DNA of 10,571 nucleotides, from the NCBI GenBank assembly GCA_947627075.1, contig CANQUR010000049.1:1-10571 (forward strand), read 5' to 3'. This document shows, in pieces, positions 1-5,678 of the stretch. Both the position numbers and the translations under genes were made by a program. Below the pieces are notes generated by a model. The model ran no database searches. It was not told where the DNA came from and saw only the letters and a list, made by a program, of their open reading frames with translations. The DNA comes from an uncultured Clostridia bacterium. Its GTDB lineage: Bacteria; Bacillota; Clostridia; Christensenellales; Pumilibacteraceae. Every line of letters starts with the position of its first letter. Positions within the stretch are counted from its first letter, which is position 1.

Positions 1-351
1 CTCCTTCGCTATCGTTGCGCGAGTACGGCGCTTGGGGCGATACGGGCGATACAGATCGTCGACGGAGACCTGCGTTTCCGCGTTTTGAATTTCCATTCGC
101 AGCTCCTCGGTAAGTTTACCCTGCTCCTCTATCGAGCGCAAGACCTGTTCCTTTTTTTCTTCGAGATTGCGCAAATATTCAAGGCGTTCGTTGAGCTTTC
201 GCAGTTGCTCGTCGTTAAGTTGTCCCGTGGCTTCCTTGCGATAACGCGCAATAAAGGGTATGGTGTTGCCTTCGTCGATGAGCGAAACGGCGGCGTCCAC
301 TTGCCACCTTTGAACTTCGAGTTCCTCTGTGATTTTTTTGTTTATGTCCAT
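1..351 (-). CDS. tex: Tex-family RNA-binding transcription accessory protein, N-terminal part (cut by window edge)
   Basis: This is the first 117 residues of a Tex/YhgF protein, a cytoplasmic nucleic-acid-binding factor normally about 700-780 residues long with an N-terminal helical region, a YqgF/RNase H-like fold, helix-hairpin-helix motifs and a C-terminal S1 domain; only the helical N-terminus is visible. I read the reverse complement directly. It begins MDINKKITEEL, then shows the family signatures TIPFIARYRKEATG (residues 30-43), a charged helical stretch (about 45-90) and DDLYRPYRPKRRTRATIAKE (98-117), which is diagnostic. The ATG at 351-349 is preceded by AGGAG seven bases upstream. 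The gene is divergent from the recombinase and has its own promoter. Family identity is firm; the rest of the protein, including the S1 domain, lies outside the window. Confidence 0.95.
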   Translation of the reverse strand, partial: MDINKKITEELEVQRWQVDAAVSLIDEGNTIPFIARYRKEATGQLNDEQLRKLNERLEYLRNLEEKKEQVLRSIEEQGKLTEELRMEIQNAETQVSVDDLYRPYRPKRRTRATIAKE

Positions 352-372
352 AATTTTCTCCTGTTCGTATCA

Positions 373-401
373 AGTATAGCAAAAAAAAGAAGGTCGAGCA
401 A
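373..401 (-). promoter_or_regulatory. Putative sigma-A promoter of tex
   Basis: On the minus strand a -10 TATACT (378-373) lies 17 bases from a weaker -35 TTGCTC (401-396). The predicted start is around 366, giving a leader of about 15 bases that carries the AGGAG ribosome binding site of tex. The spacing is ideal and the -10 matches five of six bases; the assignment rests on pattern only. Confidence 0.55.
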
Positions 402-520
402 TAAAAAACACGCCTTCGTCAAAAGAAAGCATGGTTTTTTTGGAGAGAGCATATCGTTTGGATCCGTCCGTTTGTCCCAAAAGATAGCCCGAGCTTTTAT
501 ATTTTGCCGAAAAAACGGTC

Positions 521-549
521 TTGCAAAACGTTTCGATTTGATATATAAT
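521..549 (+). promoter_or_regulatory. Putative sigma-A promoter of the recombinase gene
   Basis: A -35 TTGCAA (521-526) and a perfect -10 TATAAT (544-549) are separated by exactly 17 bases. Transcription would start near 556, giving a leader of about 43 bases before the recombinase ATG. An 8-base palindrome AAACGTTT sits in the spacer (527-534); whether a protein binds it is unknown. The rest of the tex-recombinase gap (402-520) holds nothing I can identify. Confidence 0.7.
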
Positions 550-598
550 GTTCTCACCATTCCACCGCAATGCATCTAATTTTTTTAAGGAGTAAATG

Positions 599-1204
599 AT
601 GACATACGGTTACATAAGGGTGAGCAGCGACAAGCAGACCGTGGAAAATCAGCGTTTCGAGATAACCAAATTCGCCGAAGAGCAAGCGCTCGCCATAGAC
701 GGTTGGATAGAAGAAACCATTAGCGGAACAAAAAATTATGACAAGAGAAAGCTCGGGAACCTCTTGAAAAAGGTTCAAAAAGACGATCTTATAATTTGTG
801 CCGAGCTGTCTCGGCTCGGCAGAAGTCTGTTTATGATAATGGACATTTTGCACATTTGCATGAATAAGGAATGTCGCGTATGGACAATAAAGGACAATTA
901 TCGACTCGGCGACGACATTCAAAGCAAGGTGCTTGCCTTTGCTTTCGGGCTTTCGGCGGAGATCGAACGAAATCTTATCAGTCAACGCACAAAGGAAGCG
1001 TTGGCTCGGCTCCGTTCCGAAGGCACTGCCCTCGGCAGACCAAAGGGCGCACGGTCGGGAAAGGTAAAGCTTTCGGGCAAGGAAGATCTTATTTCCTATA
1101 TGTTAAGTCAGGGCGAATCTAAATGCAAGATCGCGCAAATGCTCAAAGTCGACCGCACGACTTTGACGAAATTCATAAGCGAAAGACTTTACAAGGAGCG
1201 ATAG
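599..1204 (+). CDS. Serine site-specific recombinase, resolvase/DNA-invertase family (Mpi/Hin-like)
   Basis: A small serine recombinase of 201 residues, the usual size for resolvases and invertases (about 180-210). The N-terminal catalytic domain starts TYGYIRVSSDKQ, with nucleophile Ser9 and Arg7; the active-site signature SRLGRS is at 71-76, followed by the long dimerisation helix (about 100-135, with QSKVLAFAFGLSAEIERN) and GRPKG (146-150), the usual hinge into a C-terminal helix-turn-helix (about 163-195, IAQMLKVDRTTL). Such enzymes form a covalent 5'-phosphoserine link, cut at paired short sites, and resolve cointegrates or invert DNA. From memory the sequence resembles Bacteroidota Mpi-type master invertases and their firmicute relatives. 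Two adjacent ATGs exist at 596 and 599; I chose 599 because AAGGAG (587-592) is then six bases away rather than three. No invertible segment or transposase is visible nearby. It converges on the next gene with a one-base gap. Confidence 0.93.
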   Translation: MTYGYIRVSSDKQTVENQRFEITKFAEEQALAIDGWIEETISGTKNYDKRKLGNLLKKVQKDDLIICAELSRLGRSLFMIMDILHICMNKECRVWTIKDNYRLGDDIQSKVLAFAFGLSAEIERNLISQRTKEALARLRSEGTALGRPKGARSGKVKLSGKEDLISYMLSQGESKCKIAQMLKVDRTTLTKFISERLYKER

Positions 1205-1205
1205 T

Positions 1206-1391
1206 TTACTTTTCGTCGTTTTTATCGCCGAAACTAAAAGCGATATTGATAATTAAAAGCCCCATATCCACATACAGAACTATGCCGTTCGGGTCAGATA
1301 GCACTCCGACCTGACACAATATTGCCAATACGAGCCCTATAACGAGCAACGCACACAATATCCACCTTGAGATCTTAAAAAATTTTTTCAT
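1206..1391 (-). CDS. Small hypothetical membrane protein (61 residues, two predicted transmembrane helices)
   Basis: A 61-residue ORF with a textbook ribosome binding site: AAAGGAG six bases before the ATG at 1391-1389. The reading frame stays open further upstream, but a start there would overlap rlmCD and lacks such a site. The product starts MKKFFKISRW (basic N-terminus), then has a hydrophobic helix at about residues 10-28, a short loop LSDPNG, a second hydrophobic segment at about 37-54, and an acidic/basic tail GDKNDEK. It is probably an inner-membrane hairpin with both ends cytoplasmic. I do not recognise a family. It lies 77 bases downstream of rlmCD on the same strand, so it may be the last gene of that operon. 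Its stop codon is one base from the convergent recombinase stop. Coding is likely from the ribosome binding site and coherent topology; function is unknown. Confidence 0.75.
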   Translation of the reverse strand: MKKFFKISRWILCALLVIGLVLAILCQVGVLSDPNGIVLYVDMGLLIINIAFSFGDKNDEK

Positions 1392-1468
1392 TTGGGTCTC
1401 CTTTTGCGTTGCAAAGATTTTTTTGTTTTCGCGCGCTCGTACGGAGCGTGTAAGCACAATCGCGATCG

Positions 1469-2722
1469 CTATTTGCGATAAAGCACGGTCATCACTTCTT
1501 CCCAAACGGTCTGAGGGAACATATCGTATACGATCGCTTTTTCAACGGAATAATCGTCCGAAAGTATTTTGAGATCTCTTGCGAGGGTGGCAGGATTGCA
1601 GCTTACGTACACGAGTTTTTTGGGGGCAAGCTCTCTCACCGCAAGGAGTACGCTTTCGTCCACTCCCTTGCGCGGCGGATCGAATACCACCGTAGCGTCG
1701 CCGCTTATCCGCTTTGTCAAGCGAGGGAGTTCATCCTTGCAATCGCCGCAAACAAATTCCGCATTGTATATATGCATTCTGTTAGCGCGCTCTATCGCCT
1801 CATCCACCGCCTGTTTGCATATTTCAACGCCGTACACGACGTCCGCCCTTTTTGCCATCATGAGCGAAAGGTTGCCCGCCCCGCAATAAGCGTCGATCAC
1901 GGCGCGACCTTCGACTTCGTTCAAGACGTCGCGATAAAGCCTGCTTTCGATCTCATCGTTGACTTGATAGAACGATGCGGGATGAAAGTCCGGAAATTTG
2001 CCTTTGCCGCCCAAAAGGCAAAATTCGTCGCCAAGTATCACGTTGTTGTTTTTGGTATTGACGTTTTGATAGAGGGCAAAGTCCTCGAACGACAAATAGT
2101 CGATAAGTTTATCGATCTTTATTTTTGAGGAAGTTACAAGCGTAATGCAAAGGGAATCCTTCTCCCTTGCCACGATATGCCTTATGTCGCCGCGCTTTTC
2201 GTCATAGCCGCGCAAGTTAAAGTCTTTCATAAAGGCGCGCAAAGCTTTTATAAGCTTGACATTCCATTCTCTTTGCAACAGACAGTTGTCGATATCCACC
2301 ACATTATGCGAATTTTCCTCATACAAGCCTATTTTCGAGCCTCGAACGGGAAAGCTCAATTTGTTGCGATATCCGAATATCTTTTGCGAAGCGACGACTT
2401 CGCTTATCGCGACGTTTAACCCGCCTATCTTTTGTATAGTCTCCTCTACCGTCTGCTTTTTAAGTTCGAGCTGCGCTTCGTACTTTAGATGTTGGAGCGA
2501 GCAACCGCCGCAAACGCCGAAATAAGCACATTTCGGCTTGATCCTGTTCGGGCTCGCCTCAATGACTTTTATGAGTTTGGCAACGGTAAAAGTTTTCTTT
2601 TCGAGAGTCGGTTTTGCCTCCACCGTTTCACCCGGCAACGCGCCCTTTATAAAAACCGCCTTGCCGTTATCGCGAGCCACGCCTTCGCCGAATGCTCCCA
2701 ACTTTTCGACAATATATTTCAT
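1469..2722 (-). CDS. rlmCD: 23S rRNA (uracil-C5)-methyltransferase, RlmCD/RumA family
   Basis: A 417-residue SAM-dependent methyltransferase making 5-methyluridine in 23S rRNA; in firmicutes one RlmCD enzyme typically modifies both U747 and U1939 (E. coli numbering). An N-terminal TRAM RNA-binding domain (about 1-55) is followed by the iron-sulfur ligands C65, C71 and C74 (C-x5-C-x2-C), with C147 a good fourth ligand. The catalytic domain has SAM motif I DAYCGAGNLS (277-286), VFDPPRKG (346-353) and the nucleophile motif YVSCNP with Cys375. Near the C-terminus the usual histidine-valine-glutamate reads WEE (407-409) after MFPQT: the general-base glutamate (E409) is kept but the histidine is replaced. 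The ATG overlaps by one base the stop of the 41-codon ORF upstream; AAGGG lies about ten bases ahead. The family is certain; RlmD versus RlmCD specificity cannot be decided from sequence alone. Confidence 0.93.
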   Translation of the reverse strand: MKYIVEKLGAFGEGVARDNGKAVFIKGALPGETVEAKPTLEKKTFTVAKLIKVIEASPNRIKPKCAYFGVCGGCSLQHLKYEAQLELKKQTVEETIQKIGGLNVAISEVVASQKIFGYRNKLSFPVRGSKIGLYEENSHNVVDIDNCLLQREWNVKLIKALRAFMKDFNLRGYDEKRGDIRHIVAREKDSLCITLVTSSKIKIDKLIDYLSFEDFALYQNVNTKNNNVILGDEFCLLGGKGKFPDFHPASFYQVNDEIESRLYRDVLNEVEGRAVIDAYCGAGNLSLMMAKRADVVYGVEICKQAVDEAIERANRMHIYNAEFVCGDCKDELPRLTKRISGDATVVFDPPRKGVDESVLLAVRELAPKKLVYVSCNPATLARDLKILSDDYSVEKAIVYDMFPQTVWEEVMTVLYRK

Positions 2723-2847
2723 TATGCTTTCGCCCTTATAAAGTTAAGGCAACGGGCCTGCTTTACGCGCAACGCTCCATGTTCGAGAAAGAATATATCT
2801 ACGACTTCATTATTCGGTTTCTTTGATATATTAATATTGTCAAACAT
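2722..2847 (-). CDS. Small ORF of 41 codons translationally coupled between smpB and rlmCD
   Basis: This short frame fills the smpB-rlmCD gap exactly. Its ATG (2847-2845) overlaps the smpB stop as TGATG, and its TAA (2724-2722) overlaps the rlmCD start as TAATG. A strong AAGGAG lies eight bases before the ATG, inside the last codons of smpB. The product begins MFDNINISKKPNNEVVDIFF and continues with a mixed hydrophobic/basic stretch containing a single Cys (residue 33) and ending FIRAKA. There is no signal peptide or clear transmembrane helix and I recognise no family. The double stop/start coupling and the ribosome binding site argue that it is translated, either for its product or simply to deliver ribosomes to rlmCD. 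It is easily missed because of its length. It could be a leader-like coupling device rather than a functional protein. Confidence 0.6.
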   Translation of the reverse strand: MFDNINISKKPNNEVVDIFFLEHGALRVKQARCLNFIRAKA

Positions 2848-3299
2848 CAATATCTCTCCTTTATCTGCCGTTCAACAGTGCGCTTTAATTCCTTTTCTTT
2901 GATACTCGCTCGCTTATCGTATGTGTGCTTGCCCTTTGCAAGCGCGATCTGTACCTTTACGAAGTTGCCCGAAAAATAGATCTTGGTGGGAATGAGCGTA
3001 TAGCCTTTTTCCTTTATTTTGCCTGTGAGTTTGTTTATCTCGTAGCGGTGAAGAAGCAGCTTGCGCGGACGCTTTTCGTCCTTATTAAAGTAACTGCCCT
3101 TTTCGTAAGACGTGACAAAGCAGTTTTTAAGGAATATTTCGCCTCTTTCGAGACTGCAATAGCTGTCTTTGAGATTCACCTTGCCCATCTTTATCGATTT
3201 GACCTCGGAGCCCGCAAGCGAAATGCCCGCCTCGAAGGTCTCCTCGATGAAATAGTCGAAAAACGCTTTTTTATTTTGTTGTATCAATTTTTCGCTCAT
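2847..3299 (-). CDS. smpB: SsrA-binding protein SmpB (trans-translation)
   Basis: SmpB binds tmRNA and guides it into the A site of stalled ribosomes so that the nascent chain is tagged for proteolysis and the ribosome released. The length, 150 residues, is typical (150-160). Visible family features are the N-terminal oligonucleotide-binding barrel with FEAGISLAGSEVKSI (about 22-36) and the run of basic strands through LLLHRYEI, then the conserved ALAKGKHTYDKR (about 118-129), followed by the basic C-terminal tail KEKELKRTVERQIKERY, which folds in the decoding centre and mRNA channel. The start ATG lies one base after the mnmE stop, so translation is probably coupled; only a weak AGGT precedes it. 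The ssrA gene itself is not in this window. Confidence 0.97.
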   Translation of the reverse strand: MSEKLIQQNKKAFFDYFIEETFEAGISLAGSEVKSIKMGKVNLKDSYCSLERGEIFLKNCFVTSYEKGSYFNKDEKRPRKLLLHRYEINKLTGKIKEKGYTLIPTKIYFSGNFVKVQIALAKGKHTYDKRASIKEKELKRTVERQIKERY

Positions 3300-3300
3300 A

Positions 3301-4584
3301 TTATTTACCTACGCAAAAGTGACTGAATATCTCGGCAATGATCTCGTCGCTGCCTATCGCTCCCGTTATGCTGCCCAGCTTGTCGTAAGCGCAACTTAAA
3401 TCCGAAGCAAAACAATCGAGAGTCATTTCGCATCCGAGTGCAGAATCCAAAAATTCGTCCGCTTCCTTCAACGCCATATATTGCCTTATATTATTTATTT
3501 TGAGACCGTGTGTATCAAAACTTGTTCGCTTATATATTTCTTCCTTTAAGCTTTCTATTCCGATATTTTCCTTTGCGCTTACATTGAAATTTTTGCCCTT
3601 TCTTATATCGCATTTATTTGTGATAGCAAAGATCTTTTGTTTATCGACATTATCTTTCAGCGCATTTTCGTTAAATTCGTCACCTTGTACCCCCACTCCC
3701 AAAACAAGATTTGCGGACTTTGCTTCTTCAAACATCATCTCTATGCCTTGTTCTTCTATAAGGTTGTCCGTCCTTCTCATTCCGGCGGTATCTATAAGCA
3801 CAAACTTTCTGCCTTTATAAATATACTCATTTTCAATAAAGTCGCGAGTAGTTCCCTCCTGCTCGCTTACTATCGCCCTTTTTTTGCCTATGAGCGCATT
3901 GAAAAGTTCGCTTTTTCCCACGTTGGGCTTACCGCAAATGATCACCCTTATTCCGTTTTTTATTCGATATCCGTCCTTATAAGAACTTGCAAGTTCATGC
4001 GTTTTGTGAGATAGAGGCACAAGCAGTTTACAAGCCTCCTCTTTTGTCGTTTGCTCTATATTTTCCTCGGGATAATCTATCGCTACGTCTATTTTCGCTA
4101 TTATCTCTTTTAGTTGTGCTTGTAAGCTTGTAATTTCTTGCTTCAACCTTCCGCTTGCGCTGTCATAAGCATTTACCGCCTGCTCTATCGTTTCGGAATT
4201 TATAAGGTCCAAAATTCCTTCCGCTTCGGAAAGATCTATTTTTTTGTTCTTATAAGCTCTTAATGTAAATTCTCCCCTTTCGGCTAAAAACGCTCCGTTA
4301 TTTATACAGAACTCAATTATTTCTTTTACTATTACTTCCGAACCGTGACAAAAAATCTCGGCGCTTTGTTCTCCTGTATACGACTTTCCTTTGTCGTAAA
4401 TTATTACTTCACATTTGTCTTTTACCACGCCTGTGTCTATAGTAACAAAATAAGCCTCGCGAAATTTGTCTATCTTTCTTCCGCAAAGTTTTTCTACCGT
4501 TTTTTTTGATTTTTCTCCGCTCAATCTTACTATTGCGATCGCTCCACCCACCGGAGTGGACGCCGCCACTATCGTTTTGCTCAT
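3301..4584 (-). CDS. mnmE: tRNA modification GTPase MnmE (TrmE/ThdF)
   Basis: MnmE works with MnmG to install the carboxymethylaminomethyl group at C5 of wobble U34 in certain tRNAs. The 427-residue product has an N-terminal tetrahydrofolate-binding domain (about 1-115, with VGGAIAIVRLSG and GEFTLRAYKNKKIDLSEAEG), a helical domain, and an inserted GTPase with P-loop GKPNVGKS (218-225), EGTTRD (243-248), DTAG (265-268), NKCD (323-326) and SAK (336-338). It ends FCVGK with the essential Cys424. I chose the ATG at 4584 because the protein then begins SKTIVAASTP as the family does, and because it overlaps the rsmG stop by four bases (ATGA); the longer in-frame ATG at 4668 would add 28 atypical residues inside rsmG. 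It is slightly short for the family (450-460). The partner gene mnmG, often adjacent, is absent here. Confidence 0.97.
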   Translation of the reverse strand: MSKTIVAASTPVGGAIAIVRLSGEKSKKTVEKLCGRKIDKFREAYFVTIDTGVVKDKCEVIIYDKGKSYTGEQSAEIFCHGSEVIVKEIIEFCINNGAFLAERGEFTLRAYKNKKIDLSEAEGILDLINSETIEQAVNAYDSASGRLKQEITSLQAQLKEIIAKIDVAIDYPEENIEQTTKEEACKLLVPLSHKTHELASSYKDGYRIKNGIRVIICGKPNVGKSELFNALIGKKRAIVSEQEGTTRDFIENEYIYKGRKFVLIDTAGMRRTDNLIEEQGIEMMFEEAKSANLVLGVGVQGDEFNENALKDNVDKQKIFAITNKCDIRKGKNFNVSAKENIGIESLKEEIYKRTSFDTHGLKINNIRQYMALKEADEFLDSALGCEMTLDCFASDLSCAYDKLGSITGAIGSDEIIAEIFSHFCVGK

Positions 4585-5216
4585 AATATAGGCTTTACCC
4601 TCGGTTTGTTTCCCCCTCGCGGATAACCGCTTGGCGTCTCCTTTATCTTTTTTATTACCACACCCCATCTTATTATATCATCGCTGAGCCTTCTCTTATC
4701 TACGGTCTCTATTTCTCCTCCTAGCAATTTTATAGCCTTTTCCGCCTCTTCTAATTCTCTTTCTTTATCCGTCGATTTATAAGCTATGGTTTTTCCTCCT
4801 ATTTTGGTAAGAGGCAGACTATATTCGACTACTGTGTTGAGCGGCGCTATAGCTCTCGACACCACCACATCGAACTTTTCTCTCACTTCCTCGGCTCTCT
4901 TATGCACCGCCTTTATTCCTTTGAGATCGAGTTCCCTTATTACCTCATTCATAAACGTAACCTTTTTGTTTACGCTGTCAAGCAAAGTTACGTCTAAATC
5001 GTCCCTCACTATCTTCAAAGGTATGCCCGGAAAACCTGCACCGCTCCCAATGTCTATAACGGTCGCATCTTTCTCGATAAGATCCTCATATAAAATGCTA
5101 TCATTGAAATGAAGCAAATAAACCCTTTCCCTCTCGGTGATAGTCGTCAAATTTATTTTTTCATTCCATTCGGTAAGCAGTTCGTAATATTTCTCGAATT
5201 TTTGATCGTTTGTCAT
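4581..5216 (-). CDS. rsmG: 16S rRNA (guanine527-N7)-methyltransferase RsmG (GidB)
   Basis: RsmG uses SAM to methylate N7 of G527 in the 530 loop of 16S rRNA; loss in other bacteria gives low-level streptomycin resistance. The product is 211 residues. Family landmarks are WNEKINLT (17-24), SAM-binding VIDIGSGAGFPGIPLKI (53-69), LLDSVNKKVTFM (78-89), VVSRAIAPL (118-126), and the C-terminal YPRGGNKPRVKP corresponding to the usual YPRK.G.P...PL. The ATG at 5216 starts the protein where the family begins; an in-frame ATG at 5291 would add 25 residues unlike the family. No Shine-Dalgarno sequence precedes 5216 and a promoter is spaced so that transcription may begin at the ATG itself. It is the first gene of the rsmG-mnmE-smpB-orf41-rlmCD operon, reading away from the candidate origin. 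Confidence 0.96.
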   Translation of the reverse strand: MTNDQKFEKYYELLTEWNEKINLTTITERERVYLLHFNDSILYEDLIEKDATVIDIGSGAGFPGIPLKIVRDDLDVTLLDSVNKKVTFMNEVIRELDLKGIKAVHKRAEEVREKFDVVVSRAIAPLNTVVEYSLPLTKIGGKTIAYKSTDKERELEEAEKAIKLLGGEIETVDKRRLSDDIIRWGVVIKKIKETPSGYPRGGNKPRVKPIL

Positions 5217-5222
5217 AAGAAA

Positions 5223-5251
5223 ATTGTAACATAAAATTCTATAAAAATCAA
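5223..5251 (-). promoter_or_regulatory. Putative promoter of the rsmG operon, possibly giving a leaderless mRNA
   Basis: On the minus strand -35 TTGATT (5251-5246) and -10 TACAAT (5228-5223) are 17 bases apart. Only six bases (TTTCTT) separate the -10 from the rsmG ATG at 5216, so the expected +1 is the A of the ATG. No ribosome binding site exists in that interval. The region is AT-rich, so chance matches are more likely than usual. Confidence 0.5.
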
Positions 5252-5523
5252 TACTTTTTTTAATATAAAAACTGCAATGAAAACAATCCACAAGCCGCTT
5301 CTGAAAAAGAAAATTTTATCTTTCGTAATGTATTATTAAATATTTTTATGTTTGAAGTCGTAAAGAAAAGTATGTTTTGTGGAGTTGTGAAATTGTATCC
5401 GAAAAGGCGAGAAAAGTAGCAAAATAAAAATAAAATTAAAGAAAAGCTTTGGAAATCGCAAAAAATCGCGTTATTTCGATAAACAATTTTTGTGGACAAG
5501 AGTCGGGGAAAAAAAGATATAAC

Positions 5524-5546
5524 TTCTTTTCTATTGTAGAAAAGAA
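5524..5546. repeat. Perfect inverted repeat, 10-base arms, 3-base loop
   Basis: Arms 5524-5533 and 5537-5546 are perfectly complementary around TTG. Neither strand has a T-run directly after the stem, so it is not a standard terminator. It lies in the A+T-rich tract between the single-mismatch and exact DnaA boxes. Confidence 0.8.
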
Positions 5547-5592
5547 AAAAATAATGTTTTAAGAAAAAAAGAAGAAAATAGAAAGGTCCCAC

Positions 5593-5601
5593 TTATCCAC
5601 A
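5593..5601 (+). promoter_or_regulatory. Exact DnaA box (TTATCCACA)
   Basis: This is a full match to the consensus DnaA-binding 9-mer. I found no other exact copy in the window; one-mismatch versions elsewhere include TTGTCCACA on the minus strand at 5499-5491 and ATATCCACA inside the small membrane-protein gene (1264-1272). A single exact 9-mer can occur by chance, but here it is flanked by two further degenerate boxes. Confidence 0.75.
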
Positions 5602-5630
5602 AATAAATCCACAAAAGTGGATTTATTTGT
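5599..5630. repeat. Perfect inverted repeat, 14-base arms, 4-base loop, overlapping the DnaA box
   Basis: Arms 5599-5612 and 5617-5630 are perfectly complementary with loop AAAA. Each arm contains a partial DnaA box, so the repeat also reads as two box-like sites facing each other. Neither strand has a T-run after the stem, which argues against a Rho-independent terminator. A role as a protein-binding site or a cruciform near an origin fits better. Confidence 0.85.
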
Positions 5631-5640
5631 AAAGACTTGT

Positions 5641-5678
5641 TGAAAAAATTTTTCAGCGGAAAAGGTCAATTTTCCGCT
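5641..5678 (-). terminator. Probable Rho-independent terminator of the sensor kinase operon
   Basis: On the minus strand a 9-base perfect stem (AGCGGAAAA paired with TTTTCCGCT; 5678-5670 with 5663-5655) encloses a 6-base loop containing the kinase TGA stop. It is followed after GAAAAA by a run of six T (5648-5643). The T-run is offset by about six bases, so the signal is imperfect. Having the stop codon in the loop is compact but not unprecedented. Confidence 0.5.

Larger units (their letters stand above)
5284..5630. other. Candidate replication origin (oriC-like) region within a gene-free AT-rich stretch
   Basis: The 449 bases between rsmG and the kinase gene carry no credible gene and are about 70-83% A+T in the rows I counted. 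An exact DnaA box is at 5593-5601, with degenerate copies at 5605-5613 (two mismatches, same direction, 12 bases apart) and 5624-5616 (opposite strand), one at 5499-5491 on the minus strand (TTGTCCACA, one mismatch) and a 7/9 match at 5284-5292. Left of the exact box come a GC-rich hexamer GGTCCC (5585-5590) and a long purine-rich tract (about 5560-5584). Box, GC cluster and A-rich tract in this order match the basal unwinding system described for Bacillus subtilis oriC. Against it: no dnaA, dnaN or rpmH is in the window, there is only one exact box, and genes to the right do not switch strand. Confidence 0.45.

Noticed and set aside
521..549. AAACGTTT palindrome in the recombinase promoter as a crossover or inversion site
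   Set aside because: It is only 8 bases with no matching inverted copy found in the window; recombinase sites normally need about 26 bases with half-sites.
342..575. Minus-strand 77-codon ORF in the tex-recombinase gap
   Set aside because: It overlaps the tex start and the recombinase promoter, has no ribosome binding site or recognisable domain, and its composition follows local base content.
1432..1450. Short CGCTC/GAGCG hairpin after rlmCD as a terminator
   Set aside because: The stem is only five bases and neither strand has a following T-run; the next gene is probably co-transcribed.
1769..2128. Plus-strand ORFs across rlmCD, mnmE, rsmG and the COG3581-type gene
   Set aside because: They are frame shadows of well-supported minus-strand genes, with no ribosome binding site or domain support.
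1462..4542. Two copies of GCGATCGC (1462-1469 and 4535-4542), the cyanobacterial HIP1 octamer
   Set aside because: Two copies in 10.6 kb is far below HIP1 density and the gene content does not fit cyanobacteria.
4585..4668. Longer MnmE start at 4668
   Set aside because: It would add 28 basic residues unlike the family and lies wholly in rsmG; the ATG at 4584 gives the ATGA coupling and the conserved N-terminus.
5217..5291. Longer RsmG start at 5291
   Set aside because: The 25 extra residues are hydrophobic/Cys-rich and absent from the family, and they would run through the proposed promoter.
5260..5592. Minus-strand 110-codon ORF rich in Phe, Leu and Tyr in the intergenic region
   Set aside because: The protein is what A-rich plus-strand DNA gives on the other strand; there is no ribosome binding site and it spans the DnaA-box region.
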